A program made the translations under genes and the position numbers. Source: Umezawaea endophytica (GTDB taxonomy: Bacteria > Actinomycetota > Actinomycetes > Mycobacteriales > Pseudonocardiaceae). From it: a stretch of DNA of 64,000 nucleotides. This document shows, in pieces, positions 1-13,790 of the stretch (positions within the stretch are counted from its first letter, which is position 1; every line of letters starts with the position of its first letter). The notes below the pieces were generated by a model. The model was not told the origin of the DNA and searched no databases. It saw only the letters and a program-made list of their open reading frames with translations. Location of the stretch: NCBI RefSeq assembly GCF_025061645.1, contig NZ_JANYMP010000012.1, positions 186,001 through 250,000 on the forward strand, read 5' to 3'.

Positions 1-24
1 ACGTGAATCGGCGAGACTGTTTCG

Positions 25-1029
25 ATGGTCGACCAGAACTCCACGCCCCTCGGCAAGCGCCCCCTCGGCAGCCAGGGGCTCCTCGTCTCCACCCAGGGCC
101 TCGGCTGCATGGGCATGAGCGCCTACTACGCGGGCCGCGACGACGCCGAGTCGACCGCGACGATCCACCGCGCACTCGACCTCGGGGTCACGTTCTTCGA
201 CACCGCCGAGTCCTACGGCCCGTTCACGAACGAGGTCCTGGTCGGCAAGGCGCTCAAGAGCCGCCGCGAGGACGTGCAGATCGCGACGAAGTTCGCGATG
301 GAGTTCGACGACGACGGCAACGCCCTCGGCTTCAACGGGTCCCCGCGCTACGCGAACAAGGCCGTCAACCGGTCGTTGAAGCACCTCGACACCGACTACA
401 TCGACCTGTACTACCTGCACCGCGTCGACCCCGAGGTCCCGATCGAGGACACGATGGACGCGCTGGCCGACCTGTTCATGGCGGGCAAGATCCGCTACAT
501 CGGCCTGTCCGAGGTGACGCCGGAGACGATCCGGCGCGCGCACCTCATCCACCCGATCACGGCCGTGCAGTCCGAGTACTCGCTGTTCGCCAGGGACCCG
601 GAGAAGGACGGCGTGCTGGCCACGTGCCGCGAACTCGGGATCGGTTTCGTCCCGTACTCGCCGCTGGGGCGCGGCGTGCTCACCGGTGGCATCACGAAGG
701 TCGACGACCTGGCGGCCGACGACCACCGCCGGAACCTGCCGTGGTTCAAGCCGGAGAACCTCGACGAGAACGTGGCGGTCGTCGACACCCTCAGGGAGTT
801 GGCGGCGCAGAAGGAGGTCACGCCCGGCCAGTTGGCGCTGGCGTGGGTGCTCGCCCAGGACACCACCCCGATCCCCGGCACCAAGCAGCGCCGGTGGCTG
901 GAGCAGAACGTCGCCGCCTCCGGCATCAAGTTCACCACCGCGGAGATGGCCGCGATCAACGCCGCGTCCCCGCACGGCGTGACGGCGGGCGAGCGCAACA
1001 ACCCCGGCGTGCTCGCGACCAACCGATAA
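25..1029 (+). CDS. Aldo/keto reductase (NADPH-dependent oxidoreductase)
   Basis: A 334-residue protein with the full-length (beta/alpha)8 aldo/keto reductase fold. The four family active-site residues can be placed: Asp59 and Tyr64 in FFDTAESYGPF, Lys89 in IATKF and His132 in YYLHR. This family reduces aldehydes and ketones with NADPH in the cytosol; the substrate cannot be read from sequence. The PLGRGVLTG segment near residue 215 and the C-terminal IPGTKQRRWLEQN cofactor loop are typical of the YakC/AKR13-like subgroup. The ATG at 25 is the start used; what lies upstream is outside the window. It is distantly similar to the second AKR at 25.3 kb. Confidence 0.9.
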   Translation: MVDQNSTPLGKRPLGSQGLLVSTQGLGCMGMSAYYAGRDDAESTATIHRALDLGVTFFDTAESYGPFTNEVLVGKALKSRREDVQIATKFAMEFDDDGNALGFNGSPRYANKAVNRSLKHLDTDYIDLYYLHRVDPEVPIEDTMDALADLFMAGKIRYIGLSEVTPETIRRAHLIHPITAVQSEYSLFARDPEKDGVLATCRELGIGFVPYSPLGRGVLTGGITKVDDLAADDHRRNLPWFKPENLDENVAVVDTLRELAAQKEVTPGQLALAWVLAQDTTPIPGTKQRRWLEQNVAASGIKFTTAEMAAINAASPHGVTAGERNNPGVLATNR

Positions 1030-1069
1030 CCGGTCGACCGGGGTCCGGCCGATCCTCGATCATCGGCAC

Positions 1070-1975
1070 GTGATCGAGGTGCCGGACCTGGTCCGCCGGA
1101 AGGCGGAGAGCCTGGGTGAACCGGGGGAGCGCTGGCTGGCCGCGCTGCCCGTGCTGGTCGCCGCCGCCGTGGAGGAGTGGGCGCTCACGCTCGGACCCCC
1201 GTTCACCGGCGGCAGCGCCTCCTACTGCGCCAGTGCCCGCACGGCCGACGGCGAGGCCGTGGTCCTCAAGCTCGTGGCACCCGGCCACGACGTCGAGGGC
1301 CAGGTCCGCACCCTCGCCGCCGCGAACGGCCGCGGCTACGTCCACCTGCTGGCCAGGTCGGGCGACGCCCTCCTCCTGGAAGCGCTGGGCCCGCCGTTGT
1401 CCCTGCCACCCGAGCGGGCGATCGGCGTGCTCGCCCGCCTCCTGCGGCGGGCGTGGCTGCCGCCGGACGAACCGGCGACGTCGAAGGCCGAGGACCTGGC
1501 CGTCCTCGTGGACGACCTGTGGCGCAAGCACGACCGCGCGTGCTCCCCGCGGGCGTACGGCCTGGCCATGCGCTGCGCGGAACGCCGAGCGGCCCCGTGC
1601 GCCGAGGTCCGGGTGCACGGCGATCCCCACCACGCCAACACGCTCGGCGTTCCGACGCCCCGGCCGGGAGCGGAGGAGGGGTACGTCTTCATCGACCCGG
1701 AGGGCTTCGTCGCCGACCCCGCCTACGACCTCGGTGTCGTCCTGCGCGACTGGTGCGCCGAACTCCTCGCCACCCCCGACCCCCTGGGCCTCGCCCGCCG
1801 CTACTGCGCCCTGCTGGCGGACGGCAGCGGCCTGTCCGCGACGGCGATCTGGGAGTGGGGCTTCCTCGAACGGGTCTCGTCCGGCCTGTACCTGCTGGAC
1901 TTCGCGGGCCCCGCCGAGGCCGCCCCCTTCCTGCGGACGGCGGACCTGCTGGCCGGTGCCACACTGTCGACGTGA
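1070..1975 (+). CDS. APH(6)/hydroxyurea-type phosphotransferase
   Basis: A 301-residue kinase of the aminoglycoside/hydroxyurea phosphotransferase superfamily (streptomycin 6-kinase-like). The Brenner-type catalytic motif HGDPHHAN is at residues 183-190 (catalytic Asp185), followed by the metal-binding IDPEGFVADPAYDLG at 208-222. An N-terminal GGSASY loop and VVLK strand match the ATP-binding lobe. Such enzymes phosphorylate small hydroxylated molecules, sometimes antibiotics; the substrate is not predictable and resistance should not be assumed. The start is GTG. Its stop overlaps the start of the next gene by four bases (GTGA), so the two are probably translationally coupled. Confidence 0.8.
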   Translation: MIEVPDLVRRKAESLGEPGERWLAALPVLVAAAVEEWALTLGPPFTGGSASYCASARTADGEAVVLKLVAPGHDVEGQVRTLAAANGRGYVHLLARSGDALLLEALGPPLSLPPERAIGVLARLLRRAWLPPDEPATSKAEDLAVLVDDLWRKHDRACSPRAYGLAMRCAERRAAPCAEVRVHGDPHHANTLGVPTPRPGAEEGYVFIDPEGFVADPAYDLGVVLRDWCAELLATPDPLGLARRYCALLADGSGLSATAIWEWGFLERVSSGLYLLDFAGPAEAAPFLRTADLLAGATLST

Positions 1976-2997
1976 ACACGACCCCTTGGAAACCCGGCTC
2001 CGCCACCGGCATCGGCTCACTGCCCGGCACGGATCCGCGCGAGGCGTCACGCATCGTCCTGGGTGAACTCCCGACGCTGCCGCACCTGCCGGAACTCCCC
2101 GACCGGGGTGTGGGGGCCGACATCGTCGGCCGCACCGCGGGTCTGCTCGTGGACATCCCCGTCGAGGTCGTCCCGTCGGGCTACCGCGTGACCGCGCACC
2201 CCGGCCGCGACCACCGCCGGGCCACCGACCTGATGAACTACGACCTCGACGCGTTCGAGGAGGCGGTCCAGACCGTCAACCTCCGCCCGGAGGTCGTGAA
2301 GATCCAGATCGCGGGCCCGTGGACGCTGATGTCGAACGTCGAACTCGTGCGCGGCCACCGCGTCCTGACCGATCCGGGCGCGGTGAAGGAGTTCACCGAA
2401 TCCCTCGCCGAAGGCCTCAAGCAGCACATCGCCGAGGTGCGCAAGAGGACCGGCGCGCAGGTCGTCGTGCAGCTCGACGAGCCGGGCGTCCCGGCGGTGC
2501 TCGGAGGGCTCCTGCCGACGCCGTCGAAGCTGGGCACCGTCCGCGCCGTGCCGGAACCGGACGCGCGGGACGTGCTCGCCACGATCATCGACGTGGCCGG
2601 GCCCGGCACGATCGTGCACTGCTGCGCGCCCAAGCCGCCCGTGACGCTCTTCCGCGAGGCGGGCGCGTCCGCCGTGGCGCTCGACGTCTCGTTGCTGCGC
2701 GGAGCGGGCAAGGCCGTGGCGGACGAGCTGGGGGAGGCCTGGCAGGCGGGCACCTCGCTGTGGCTCGGGCTCGTGCCGAGCACCGATCCGGGCACGAAGG
2801 TCGAACTGCGCGACCTCGCCAGGCCCGCGCTGGAGCTGGCGGACCGCCTCGGCTTCCCGCGTTCGGTGCTCACGGACCTGGCGCTGCCCACTCCCACCTG
2901 CGGGATGGCGGGCGCGTCCGAGAAGTGGGTCCGCCGCGCCCTCTCGCTGACCCGAGACCTGGGCAAGGCGTTCTCGGAGCCGCCCGAGGACTGGTGA
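1972..2997 (+). CDS. MetE C-terminal-domain-like protein
   Basis: A 341-residue protein related to the C-terminal (beta/alpha)8 barrel of cobalamin-independent methionine synthase; it lacks the N-terminal half of MetE. The family pattern is visible in GSLPG near the N terminus, QLDEPG near residue 165 and the zinc-ligand region IVHCCAPK near residue 215, with a second likely Cys ligand in PTPTCGMAG near the C terminus. Stand-alone proteins of this type occur next to ligA in mycobacteria (Rv3015c as I recall), and here too it lies near ligA. Methionine synthesis is not demonstrated; methyl transfer to another thiol is equally possible. It starts with GTG overlapping the preceding kinase stop. 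Confidence 0.8.
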   Translation: MNTTPWKPGSATGIGSLPGTDPREASRIVLGELPTLPHLPELPDRGVGADIVGRTAGLLVDIPVEVVPSGYRVTAHPGRDHRRATDLMNYDLDAFEEAVQTVNLRPEVVKIQIAGPWTLMSNVELVRGHRVLTDPGAVKEFTESLAEGLKQHIAEVRKRTGAQVVVQLDEPGVPAVLGGLLPTPSKLGTVRAVPEPDARDVLATIIDVAGPGTIVHCCAPKPPVTLFREAGASAVALDVSLLRGAGKAVADELGEAWQAGTSLWLGLVPSTDPGTKVELRDLARPALELADRLGFPRSVLTDLALPTPTCGMAGASEKWVRRALSLTRDLGKAFSEPPEDW

Positions 2998-3086
2998 CCG
3001 CGGCGACCGGCGGCTAGTCTTCCCGACTAATTAGGCAACCTTCTTAACCATAGGACCACCGCCGCCGGTCCGGGCAAGGAGCCCCC

Positions 3087-4946
3087 ATGCGTTTCGCGCA
3101 CGCCCTCGTCGCGGCGGCGGCGGTCACCGGGTTGGTCGCGGTGCCCGCCCAGGCCGCCCCGTCCGGGCAGGTCCGGCTGGACCAGGTCGGCTACGGCACC
3201 ACCGAGGGCAAGCAGGCGTACTTCCTCGCGCCCACCGCTTCGTCCGCCACGTTCTCCGTCCTCGACGACCGGGGCAGGTCCGTGCTGACCGGCCGGGTCG
3301 GCGCGTCGCTCGGCGGCTGGAACACCGGCTTCACCGCCGTGCACCCGATCGACTTCACCGGGGTGACCAGGAAGGGCACGTACCGGATCAAGGTCGGCGG
3401 GGTCACCTCGCCCACGTTCAAGGTCGACACCGTGCGGAAGCTGTACGCCCCGCTGGCGGCCGACAACGTCGAGTTCTTCCAGGCCCAGCGCGACGGCGCC
3501 GACGTCGTTCCCGGCAGGCTCAAGCGCAAGCCGTCCCACCTGGCCGACCGCGAGGCCTTCGTCTACGACCACCCGGTGTTCAAGGGCGAGGGCGGCGACG
3601 AGGTCGCCGAACCCCTCAAGCGCGTCGGCGGCCCGGTCGACGTCGAGGGCGGCTGGTTCGACGCGGGCGACTTCGTCAAGTTCACCCACGCCACCTCGTA
3701 CTCGCTGGCGGAACTCCTGTACGCGCAGCGGGTCGCCCCCAACCCCGCGCTCGACGCCGAGACGAAGTTCGGCCTCAGGTGGCTCGACAAGGTGTGGGAC
3801 AGCAGGTCCAAGACCCTCATCGCGCAGGTCGGCATCGGCACCGGCAGCGAGGAGCACGGTTTCGTCGGCGACCACGACGTGTGGCGACTGCCCGAGGCCG
3901 ACGACAAGCTCAGCGTGGAGCCGGGTGACCTGGAGTACTTCATCAAGCACCGCCCCGTCTTCCGCGCGGCGGCCCCCGGCGAGAAGATCAGCCCCAACCT
4001 CGCGGGCCGGGTCTCGGCCGCCTTCGCCCTGGCCGCCCAGGTCGAGGCCAAGCGCGACCCCGCGCTGGCGTGCCGATACCTGGAGGAGGCCGCCTCCGTC
4101 TTCGCCCAGGCCAAGACCACCGACGTCGGCGAACTCGTGACCGCGTTCCCGCACGCGTACTACCCCGAGGACTCCTGGGCCGACGACATGGAGTTCGGCG
4201 CCACCCAGTTGGCGCTGGCGGGCAAGGCGCTCGGCGACCGCCGCGCCGCGGGCTGGGCCACCGCCGCCACCCACTGGGCGAAGGAGTACCTGGCGAGCGG
4301 CGACACCGACACGCTGAACCTGTACAACACCAGCGCTTTGGCGCACACCGACCTCGTCCGCGTCCTGCGCTCGGGCGGTGTGCGCAACGCCGAGGTCACC
4401 GAGGCGCAGCTCGTCGGCGACCTCAGGCGCCAGCTCCAGCAGGGCGTCGACGCCTCCGCGTCGAGCCCGTTCCGCACGGCCGTCGACGTCACCCAGTTCG
4501 ACGCCGCCCCGCGCAGCTTCGGCTACGTGGCCACCGCCAAGCTCTACCGCAGTCTGACCGGCGACCGGACGTTCGACGACTTCGGCACGCGGCAGCGCGA
4601 CTTCACGCTGGGCGCCAACGCCTGGGGCACGACGCTCGTGATCGGCGTCGGCACCACGTTCCCGAACTGCCCGCAGCACCAGGCGGCGAACCTCTCCGGC
4701 GACCTCAACGGCGGTCGCAAGGTACTGGTCGGCGCGGTCGTCAACGGCCCCAACGGCGCGGACCTGTTCGGCGACCTCGGCGAGATGCCTGCGGGCTCCG
4801 CCCCGTGCACCAAGGACTACACGAAGCGGTACGACTCGGCCACGTCCGTCTTCGCCGACGACCTCCGCTCCTGGCCCAGTTCCGAACCGGCCATCGACTT
4901 CACCTCGATGGCGGCCCTCGCGTTCACCCTGACCGCGCAGGGCTGA
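3087..4946 (+). CDS. Secreted glycoside hydrolase family 9 (endoglucanase type)
   Basis: A 619-residue exported enzyme. Residues 1-23 form a Sec signal peptide ending in AQA, residues ~25-115 an immunoglobulin-like CelD_N domain (QVRLDQVGYG), and the rest the (alpha/alpha)6 GH9 catalytic domain. The catalytic-base motif GGWFDAGDFVKF is at 189-200, the family signature region GANAWGTTLVIG near 510, and the C-terminal acid is probably Glu600 in SSEPAIDF. GH9 enzymes hydrolyse beta-1,4-glucans, so a role in plant-polymer breakdown outside the cell is likely. There is no carbohydrate-binding module. AAGGAG lies six bases before the ATG. A terminator follows. Confidence 0.88.
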   Translation: MRFAHALVAAAAVTGLVAVPAQAAPSGQVRLDQVGYGTTEGKQAYFLAPTASSATFSVLDDRGRSVLTGRVGASLGGWNTGFTAVHPIDFTGVTRKGTYRIKVGGVTSPTFKVDTVRKLYAPLAADNVEFFQAQRDGADVVPGRLKRKPSHLADREAFVYDHPVFKGEGGDEVAEPLKRVGGPVDVEGGWFDAGDFVKFTHATSYSLAELLYAQRVAPNPALDAETKFGLRWLDKVWDSRSKTLIAQVGIGTGSEEHGFVGDHDVWRLPEADDKLSVEPGDLEYFIKHRPVFRAAAPGEKISPNLAGRVSAAFALAAQVEAKRDPALACRYLEEAASVFAQAKTTDVGELVTAFPHAYYPEDSWADDMEFGATQLALAGKALGDRRAAGWATAATHWAKEYLASGDTDTLNLYNTSALAHTDLVRVLRSGGVRNAEVTEAQLVGDLRRQLQQGVDASASSPFRTAVDVTQFDAAPRSFGYVATAKLYRSLTGDRTFDDFGTRQRDFTLGANAWGTTLVIGVGTTFPNCPQHQAANLSGDLNGGRKVLVGAVVNGPNGADLFGDLGEMPAGSAPCTKDYTKRYDSATSVFADDLRSWPSSEPAIDFTSMAALAFTLTAQG

Positions 4947-4954
4947 CGTGCCCA

Positions 4955-4988
4955 CCTGTCGGGCCTGTCCTCGCACAGGCCCGACAGG
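4955..4988. terminator. Bidirectional terminator hairpin
   Basis: A perfect 14-bp inverted repeat (CCTGTCGGGCCTGT / ACAGGCCCGACAGG) with a 6-base loop. It sits between the convergent GH9 gene and the small secreted-protein gene, where it can end transcription from both sides. Confidence 0.8.
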
Positions 4989-4994
4989 CCCCGG

Positions 4995-5423
4995 TCAGCA
5001 GCGGTCCTGGACGTGGATCGTCACCGGCACGGCCTGGGTGACCACGCCGTCGGACGCCCAGACCTCAGGCGTGTACACGCCGACCGGGGTGGGCGCGATG
5101 GAGACCAGGACGAACGCGATGATCGTGTTGCCGTGGTTGGAACCGGGAGGGAGCGGGGTGCCGTCCTCGCCGGTCGAACCGGCGGGCAGGTCCCGGATCC
5201 CCGACTTGATCGGCGTCGACCAGGTGCCGAAGACCGGGACGAAGAAGTACGTGCCGCTGTGGCCGGATCCCGAGTTGACGCACATCCGCTGCCCGATGTC
5301 GCGCAGCGTCCACGTCGGGTTCGCGCCGTCGGCGATGGCCGACGGCGCGTTGCCGAGCAGCGCCAACGCCAGCGCGGCCAGTACTGCGAGCAACGGCTTG
5401 ACGGTATGACGGGTGGATCTCAT
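4995..5423 (-). CDS. Small secreted protein of unknown function
   Basis: A 142-residue protein with a clear Sec signal peptide: MRSTRHTVKP, a hydrophobic LLAVLAALALALLG core and a cleavage region after PSAIA. The mature part has three cysteines (CVNSG and the C-terminal DRC among them), is rich in beta-forming residues and has no transmembrane segment. I chose the ATG at 5423 because GGAGGA lies seven bases upstream; a longer frame starting at 5447 has no such site. I do not recognise the family. The gene is monocistronic and convergent with the cellulase, but no functional link can be shown. Confidence 0.75.
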   Translation of the reverse strand: MRSTRHTVKPLLAVLAALALALLGNAPSAIADGANPTWTLRDIGQRMCVNSGSGHSGTYFFVPVFGTWSTPIKSGIRDLPAGSTGEDGTPLPPGSNHGNTIIAFVLVSIAPTPVGVYTPEVWASDGVVTQAVPVTIHVQDRC

Positions 5424-5591
5424 AGGTGTCCTCCAGGAGAAGCACACGTGGACGGAAGTCGAGGCCCCACAACGAATCCTAGTGAAGTTGATCTTGTTCG
5501 CAGCAGGGCCGAACAGCCGACTCCGCCTGTCGAAGCCGACAGGTTCGCCCTGCCGCGAGCACGGGCCAGGAGCGGACCGGCGCCCGTCCGG

Positions 5592-6095
5592 TCACAGCCG
5601 GTCGAACGGCTCCGAGTAGCGGAACGCCCCCCGCAGCCCCTCGTCGTACGCGCTCAACGCCCGAGCCTGGAAGTGCGGCGCCCACTCGGCCACCGGTGGC
5701 GTGATCCCGAACGACGCGGCCAGCCGGAAACCGAAGCGCGAGTAGTAGTCCGGGCTGCCGAGCAGCACCACCAGCGGCTCGTCCAGCGCGTCCGCGGCCC
5801 CCAGCACCGTGTGCACCAACGCCTTCCCGACCCCCGACCGCTGGTGCGACGGCAGCACGCTCAACGGCCCCAGGCCCAGCGCCGGAGCGTCGTCCACGGT
5901 GGCCCGCGTGCACACCACGTGCCCCACGACGGCGTCGTCCACGACCGCCACCAGCGACAACGCCGGAATCCACCCCTCGTCGGCCCGCAGCCAGTCCACC
6001 AGCAGGTGTTCACCGGCGGGTCGAGCGGCGAAGGCCGCCTCGGTCACCGATCGGATGACGTCCACGTCACCGGGCACTTCGCGTCGAATCAGCAT
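5592..6095 (-). CDS. GNAT-family N-acetyltransferase
   Basis: A 167-residue protein of the YhbS-like branch of GNAT acetyltransferases. The acetyl-CoA binding motif A, LSVLPSHQRSGVGKALVH, is intact near residues 79-96, followed by VLLGSPDYYSRFGF, typical of this branch. The acceptor is unknown. The start MLIRREVPGD is preferred over an upstream methionine because the alpha/beta core begins there; the extra N-terminal residues of the longer frame look non-coding. It lies tail-on to the LysR gene on the same strand, with 46 bases between them. Confidence 0.8.
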   Translation of the reverse strand: MLIRREVPGDVDVIRSVTEAAFAARPAGEHLLVDWLRADEGWIPALSLVAVVDDAVVGHVVCTRATVDDAPALGLGPLSVLPSHQRSGVGKALVHTVLGAADALDEPLVVLLGSPDYYSRFGFRLAASFGITPPVAEWAPHFQARALSAYDEGLRGAFRYSEPFDRL

Positions 6096-6141
6096 CCGGC
6101 CAACCCTAGGCATCCGGCCGGGGAGCACCACCGAATATCCG

Positions 6142-7074
6142 TCACCCGAGCAACGCGCCCCGGCCGCGGGCGACCCGGTCGGCCGCGCGCACCCCGGACG
6201 GCAGTTCCGCGCCGCGCAGGAAGCTCAGCAGCACCGAGCGGAACGCGCGCGCCGCACCCGTCGGCGCGACGTCCGTGCGGTGCGCCAGCGCGATGGTCCG
6301 CCTGATACCAGGTGCCGTCAGCGGGGTCCCGTGCAGCAGCGGCCGGGTCGCCAGCACCATCGACGGCACCAGCGCGACCCCCAGCCCGGCCTCCACGAAC
6401 CGCAGCACCGCGTCCATCTCCCCGCCCTCCACCGAGAACCGCGGCTCGAACCCGGCCGCGTGGCAGGCGGCGACGGTGGTCTCCCGCAGGTCGTAGCCCT
6501 CGCGGAACATGACCATCGGCTCGTCCCGCAGGTCGCTCAACCGCACCCGCTCGCGCCCCAGCGGCCGGGCGGAGGCGACCACCAGTTCCTCCGACAGCAC
6601 CGGTACGGAGGTCAGGGACAGCCCCGGCGACGCGATCACCAGCGCCAGGTCCAGCGCGCCCGCGGTCAGATCCCGCTCCAGGTCACGGGATCCGCTCTCG
6701 GTCACCAGCAGCCTGATCCCCGGATACGCGTCGTGGTAGCGCTTCAGCACGTCCGCGAACAGGCTGGCGCACAGGCTCGGCGGCGCGCCGACCCGGACCC
6801 GGCCGCTGCGCAGCCCGACCAGTTCGGCGACTTCTAGGTGCGCGGTGTCCACATCGGACAGGATGCGCAGCGCGATCGGCAGCAGCGCCTCGCCGGCGGG
6901 CGTGAGCGCCACGTTCCCGCGCGCCCGGCTGAACAGCTCGGCCCCCAGCTCCTTCTCCAGCGCCTGGACCTGCTTGCTGAGTGAGGGCTGCGCCACGTGC
7001 GACTCCTCGGCGGCCCGCGTGAAGTGCCGCGTCCTGGCCACGGCCAGGAAGTACGCGAGCTGCTGGAGCGTCAT
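6142..7074 (-). CDS. LysR-family transcriptional regulator
   Basis: A 310-residue LysR regulator. The N-terminal winged helix-turn-helix (residues 1-60: MTLQQLAYFLAVARTRHFTRAAEE, then QPSLSKQVQALEKELG) precedes a full periplasmic-binding-like effector domain (about 90-300). It is divergent from the succinate dehydrogenase operon with only 72 bases between starts, the classical arrangement in which a LysR protein controls its neighbour. The inducer is unknown. A dyad ATCGA-N10-TCGAT in the shared promoter region is a candidate binding site. Regulation of sdhCAB is an inference from position. Confidence 0.88.
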   Translation of the reverse strand: MTLQQLAYFLAVARTRHFTRAAEESHVAQPSLSKQVQALEKELGAELFSRARGNVALTPAGEALLPIALRILSDVDTAHLEVAELVGLRSGRVRVGAPPSLCASLFADVLKRYHDAYPGIRLLVTESGSRDLERDLTAGALDLALVIASPGLSLTSVPVLSEELVVASARPLGRERVRLSDLRDEPMVMFREGYDLRETTVAACHAAGFEPRFSVEGGEMDAVLRFVEAGLGVALVPSMVLATRPLLHGTPLTAPGIRRTIALAHRTDVAPTGAARAFRSVLLSFLRGAELPSGVRAADRVARGRGALLG

Positions 7075-7085
7075 AGCGCCAGGCT

Positions 7086-7105
7086 ATCGAAATCAGGCCA
7101 TCGAT
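7086..7105. promoter_or_regulatory. Candidate LysR operator between lysR and sdhC
   Basis: An interrupted dyad ATCGA-N10-TCGAT in the 72-bp region between the divergent LysR and sdhCAB starts. Its size and spacing resemble LysR T-N11-A boxes. Seen directly; function inferred. Confidence 0.4.
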
Positions 7106-7146
7106 GTATTGGACGACTCGTCGAAGTCGCGCTTACCGTCGCTGAC

Positions 7147-7775
7147 GTGCAAACACTCCGCCTGTACCGGTCGACGGTCGGCAAGAAGGCCGTCATGGCC
7201 GTGACCGGCGTCGGGATGCTGCTGTTCGTCGTCGGGCACATGATCGGCAACCTGTCGGTGTTCTCCGGACCCGCCGCCATCGACGGCTACGCGCGCTGGC
7301 TGCGCGAGATCGGCGTCGTCTGGCCGCTGCGCTTCGGGCTGCTGCTGTGCGTCGGCCTGCACATGGTCGCGGCGGTCCAGTTGGCCCGCCGCGCCAGGAA
7401 GGCCCGACCTCAGGGGTACGAGCACGGCCGCCGTCCGCAGAGCTACGCGGCGCGCACGATGCGCTGGGGCGGCGTGATCATCACCCTGTTCGTGGTCTAC
7501 CACCTGCTCGACCTCACGGCCGGCGTCGCGAACCCCCACGGCGTCCAGGGCGAGGTCTACAACAACCTCGTCGCGGACTTCCAGCTCTGGTACGTCGTCC
7601 TGGCCTACACGGTCGCCGTCCTGGCCCTGGGCCTGCACATCCGCCACGGCGCGTGGAGCGCGTTGCAGAGCCTCGGCGTCACGGCCCCGCGCGGCATCGC
7701 CCTGGTGGTCGCGGGCGTGATCTGCGCCGGTTACCTGTCCGTTCCCGCAGCAGTCGTCCTCGGAGTGGTGAGCTG

Positions 7776-7776
<1 letters not shown>
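7147..7776 (+). CDS. sdhC: Succinate dehydrogenase cytochrome b subunit
   Basis: A 209-residue integral membrane subunit with five hydrophobic segments, matching the single-polypeptide (type B) anchor of succinate:quinone oxidoreductases. Candidate haem-ligand histidines lie in [22 protein letters not shown] and LGLHIRHG. It anchors the SdhA/SdhB head to the inner face of the membrane and passes electrons to menaquinone. The start is GTG ([14 protein letters not shown]); the open frame extends further upstream but through the divergent promoter region. Its TGA overlaps the sdhA ATG by one base. Confidence 0.9.
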
Positions 7777-9655
<1,879 letters not shown>

Positions 9656-9659
<4 letters not shown>

Positions 9660-10390
9660 AGCTGACCCTGCGGATCTGGCGCCAGTCCGGCCCGACCGGA
9701 GCCCTCGTCACCTACCCGCTGGACGACCTGTCGCCCGACATGTCGTTCCTGGAGATGCTTGACGTCCTCAACGAGTCCCTGGTGGTGCGCGGCGAGGAGC
9801 CCGTGGCGTTCGACCACGACTGCCGCGAAGGCATCTGCGGCATGTGCGGCCTGATGATCAACGGCGTCGCGCACGGCCCGGAGAAGGCCACCACGGCGTG
9901 CCAGTTGCACCTGCGGCACTTCTCCGACGGCGACACGATCACCGTGGAACCCTGGCGCGCCAAGCCGTTCCCCGTCCTGCGCGACCTCGTCGTCGACCGC
10001 TCCGCGCTGGACCGGATCGTCGAATCGGGCGGCTACATCAGCGTCCCCACCGGCAGCGCGCCCGACGCGCACGCCACCCCCGTGCCCAAGGAGTCCGCCG
10101 ACGCCGCCTTCACCTCCGCCGCGTGCATCGGCTGCGGCGCCTGCGTGGCCGCCTGCCCCAACGGTTCCGCGATGCTGTTCACTGCAGCCAAGGCCACCCA
10201 CCTCGGCTCGCTCCCGCAGGGCCAGCCGGAACGCTGGAGCCGCGCCCAGGACATGGTCCAGACGCACGACGACCTGGGCTTCGGCGGCTGCACCAACGCG
10301 GGCGAGTGCACCCCGGCGTGCCCCAAGGGCATCCCGCTGACCACGATCGCCCAGCTCAACCGCGACCTGCTGCGTTCACACCTCCGCTGA
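9656..10390 (+). CDS. sdhB: Succinate dehydrogenase iron-sulfur subunit
   Basis: A 244-residue subunit with an N-terminal [2Fe-2S] ferredoxin domain ([10 protein letters not shown] plus a fourth Cys in ACQLH) and a C-terminal domain whose [14 protein letters not shown] and [16 protein letters not shown] motifs bind [4Fe-4S] and [3Fe-4S]. It relays electrons from FAD to quinone. It starts with a GTG that overlaps the sdhA stop. The operon ends here; no strong terminator hairpin is evident before the next gene 26 bases on. Confidence 0.95.
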
Positions 10391-10415
10391 CGGGCCGTGG
10401 GGGTTGAATGGGGGC

Positions 10416-11084
10416 ATGAGCTGGTTCCGCCGACGCCGCCCCGACCCGTCACCCCCGGTGCACCTGCCGAACCCCCACGAGGCGGCGGTGGTGTTCTGGC
10501 AGGGCTGGTACGAGCTGCTGCCGACGGTCAGCGCGGCCATCGGCGACGGTGAGCCGCACCGGGTCGAGAACGAACTGTGCGAGCTGGTCGCGGCCATCCA
10601 CCCGGACCTGCACTTCTCCCTCGAACGCGGGCAGCGGGCCATCTACGCGCTGGTGGTGAGCGGCCAGGAGGACCCGCGGCTGCGGCCGTACACGGACGCG
10701 TGGATCGAGGCCGCGCCGCCGGAGGACATGATCTGGGAGTACCACGACTCGGTGCCGCCGGTGCCGGACCCGACCGAGGTCACGGTGAACCTCGCGGGCC
10801 ACCGGCTCCGCCTCGGCGACTTCCGGGTCGTGGCGCAGGTGACGGACGGCGCGGTCGACGTGGCCGTCTACCACCCGGAGCTGGCCGAGTTGGAGGAGGA
10901 AGCCCGCAGGGCGATGACGTTCCTCCCGCTGGACGTCACCCTGGGTGAGCGCCTGGCGGGGGAGTGGCTCGGACGGGTGGAAACGGCCGCGCAGGAACCC
11001 GAGGGCACGATCGACCTCCTGGAGCTGCGGGAACTGGTCCACTCACTGGCCCGTGTGGACGAACCACCCACCCACGGGTCGTAG
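10416..11084 (+). CDS. Conserved-looking hypothetical protein upstream of ligA
   Basis: A 222-residue acidic, soluble protein of unknown function. Apart from an Arg-rich N terminus (MSWFRRRRP) it has no signal peptide, membrane segment or recognisable catalytic motif. Predicted alternation of helices and strands around residues 20-170 (HFSLERGQRAIYALVVSG, TVNLAGHRLRLGDFRV) suggests a single alpha/beta domain. The ATG at 10416 is preferred over a TTG twelve bases upstream. It sits 25 bases after sdhB and 36 before ligA, so it could be co-transcribed with either. I do not recognise the family. Confidence 0.7.
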   Translation: MSWFRRRRPDPSPPVHLPNPHEAAVVFWQGWYELLPTVSAAIGDGEPHRVENELCELVAAIHPDLHFSLERGQRAIYALVVSGQEDPRLRPYTDAWIEAAPPEDMIWEYHDSVPPVPDPTEVTVNLAGHRLRLGDFRVVAQVTDGAVDVAVYHPELAELEEEARRAMTFLPLDVTLGERLAGEWLGRVETAAQEPEGTIDLLELRELVHSLARVDEPPTHGS

Positions 11085-13749
<2,665 letters not shown>

Positions 13750-13790
13750 AAAACGCCAACCACCCACAAACGCAACGCGCCCACCCAACC

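Noticed and set aside
1070-1975. Antibiotic-resistance kinase
   Set aside because: The fold is shared with resistance enzymes, but housekeeping context and coupling to a MetE-like gene give no support for an antibiotic substrate.
1972-2997. Complete cobalamin-independent methionine synthase (MetE)
   Set aside because: At 341 residues it covers only the C-terminal barrel; full MetE is about twice as long.
3027-4976. 649-codon minus-strand frame opposite the GH9 gene
   Set aside because: Shadow of a high-GC gene; Arg/Gly/Val-rich translation, and the plus frame has a clear signal peptide and GH9 motifs.
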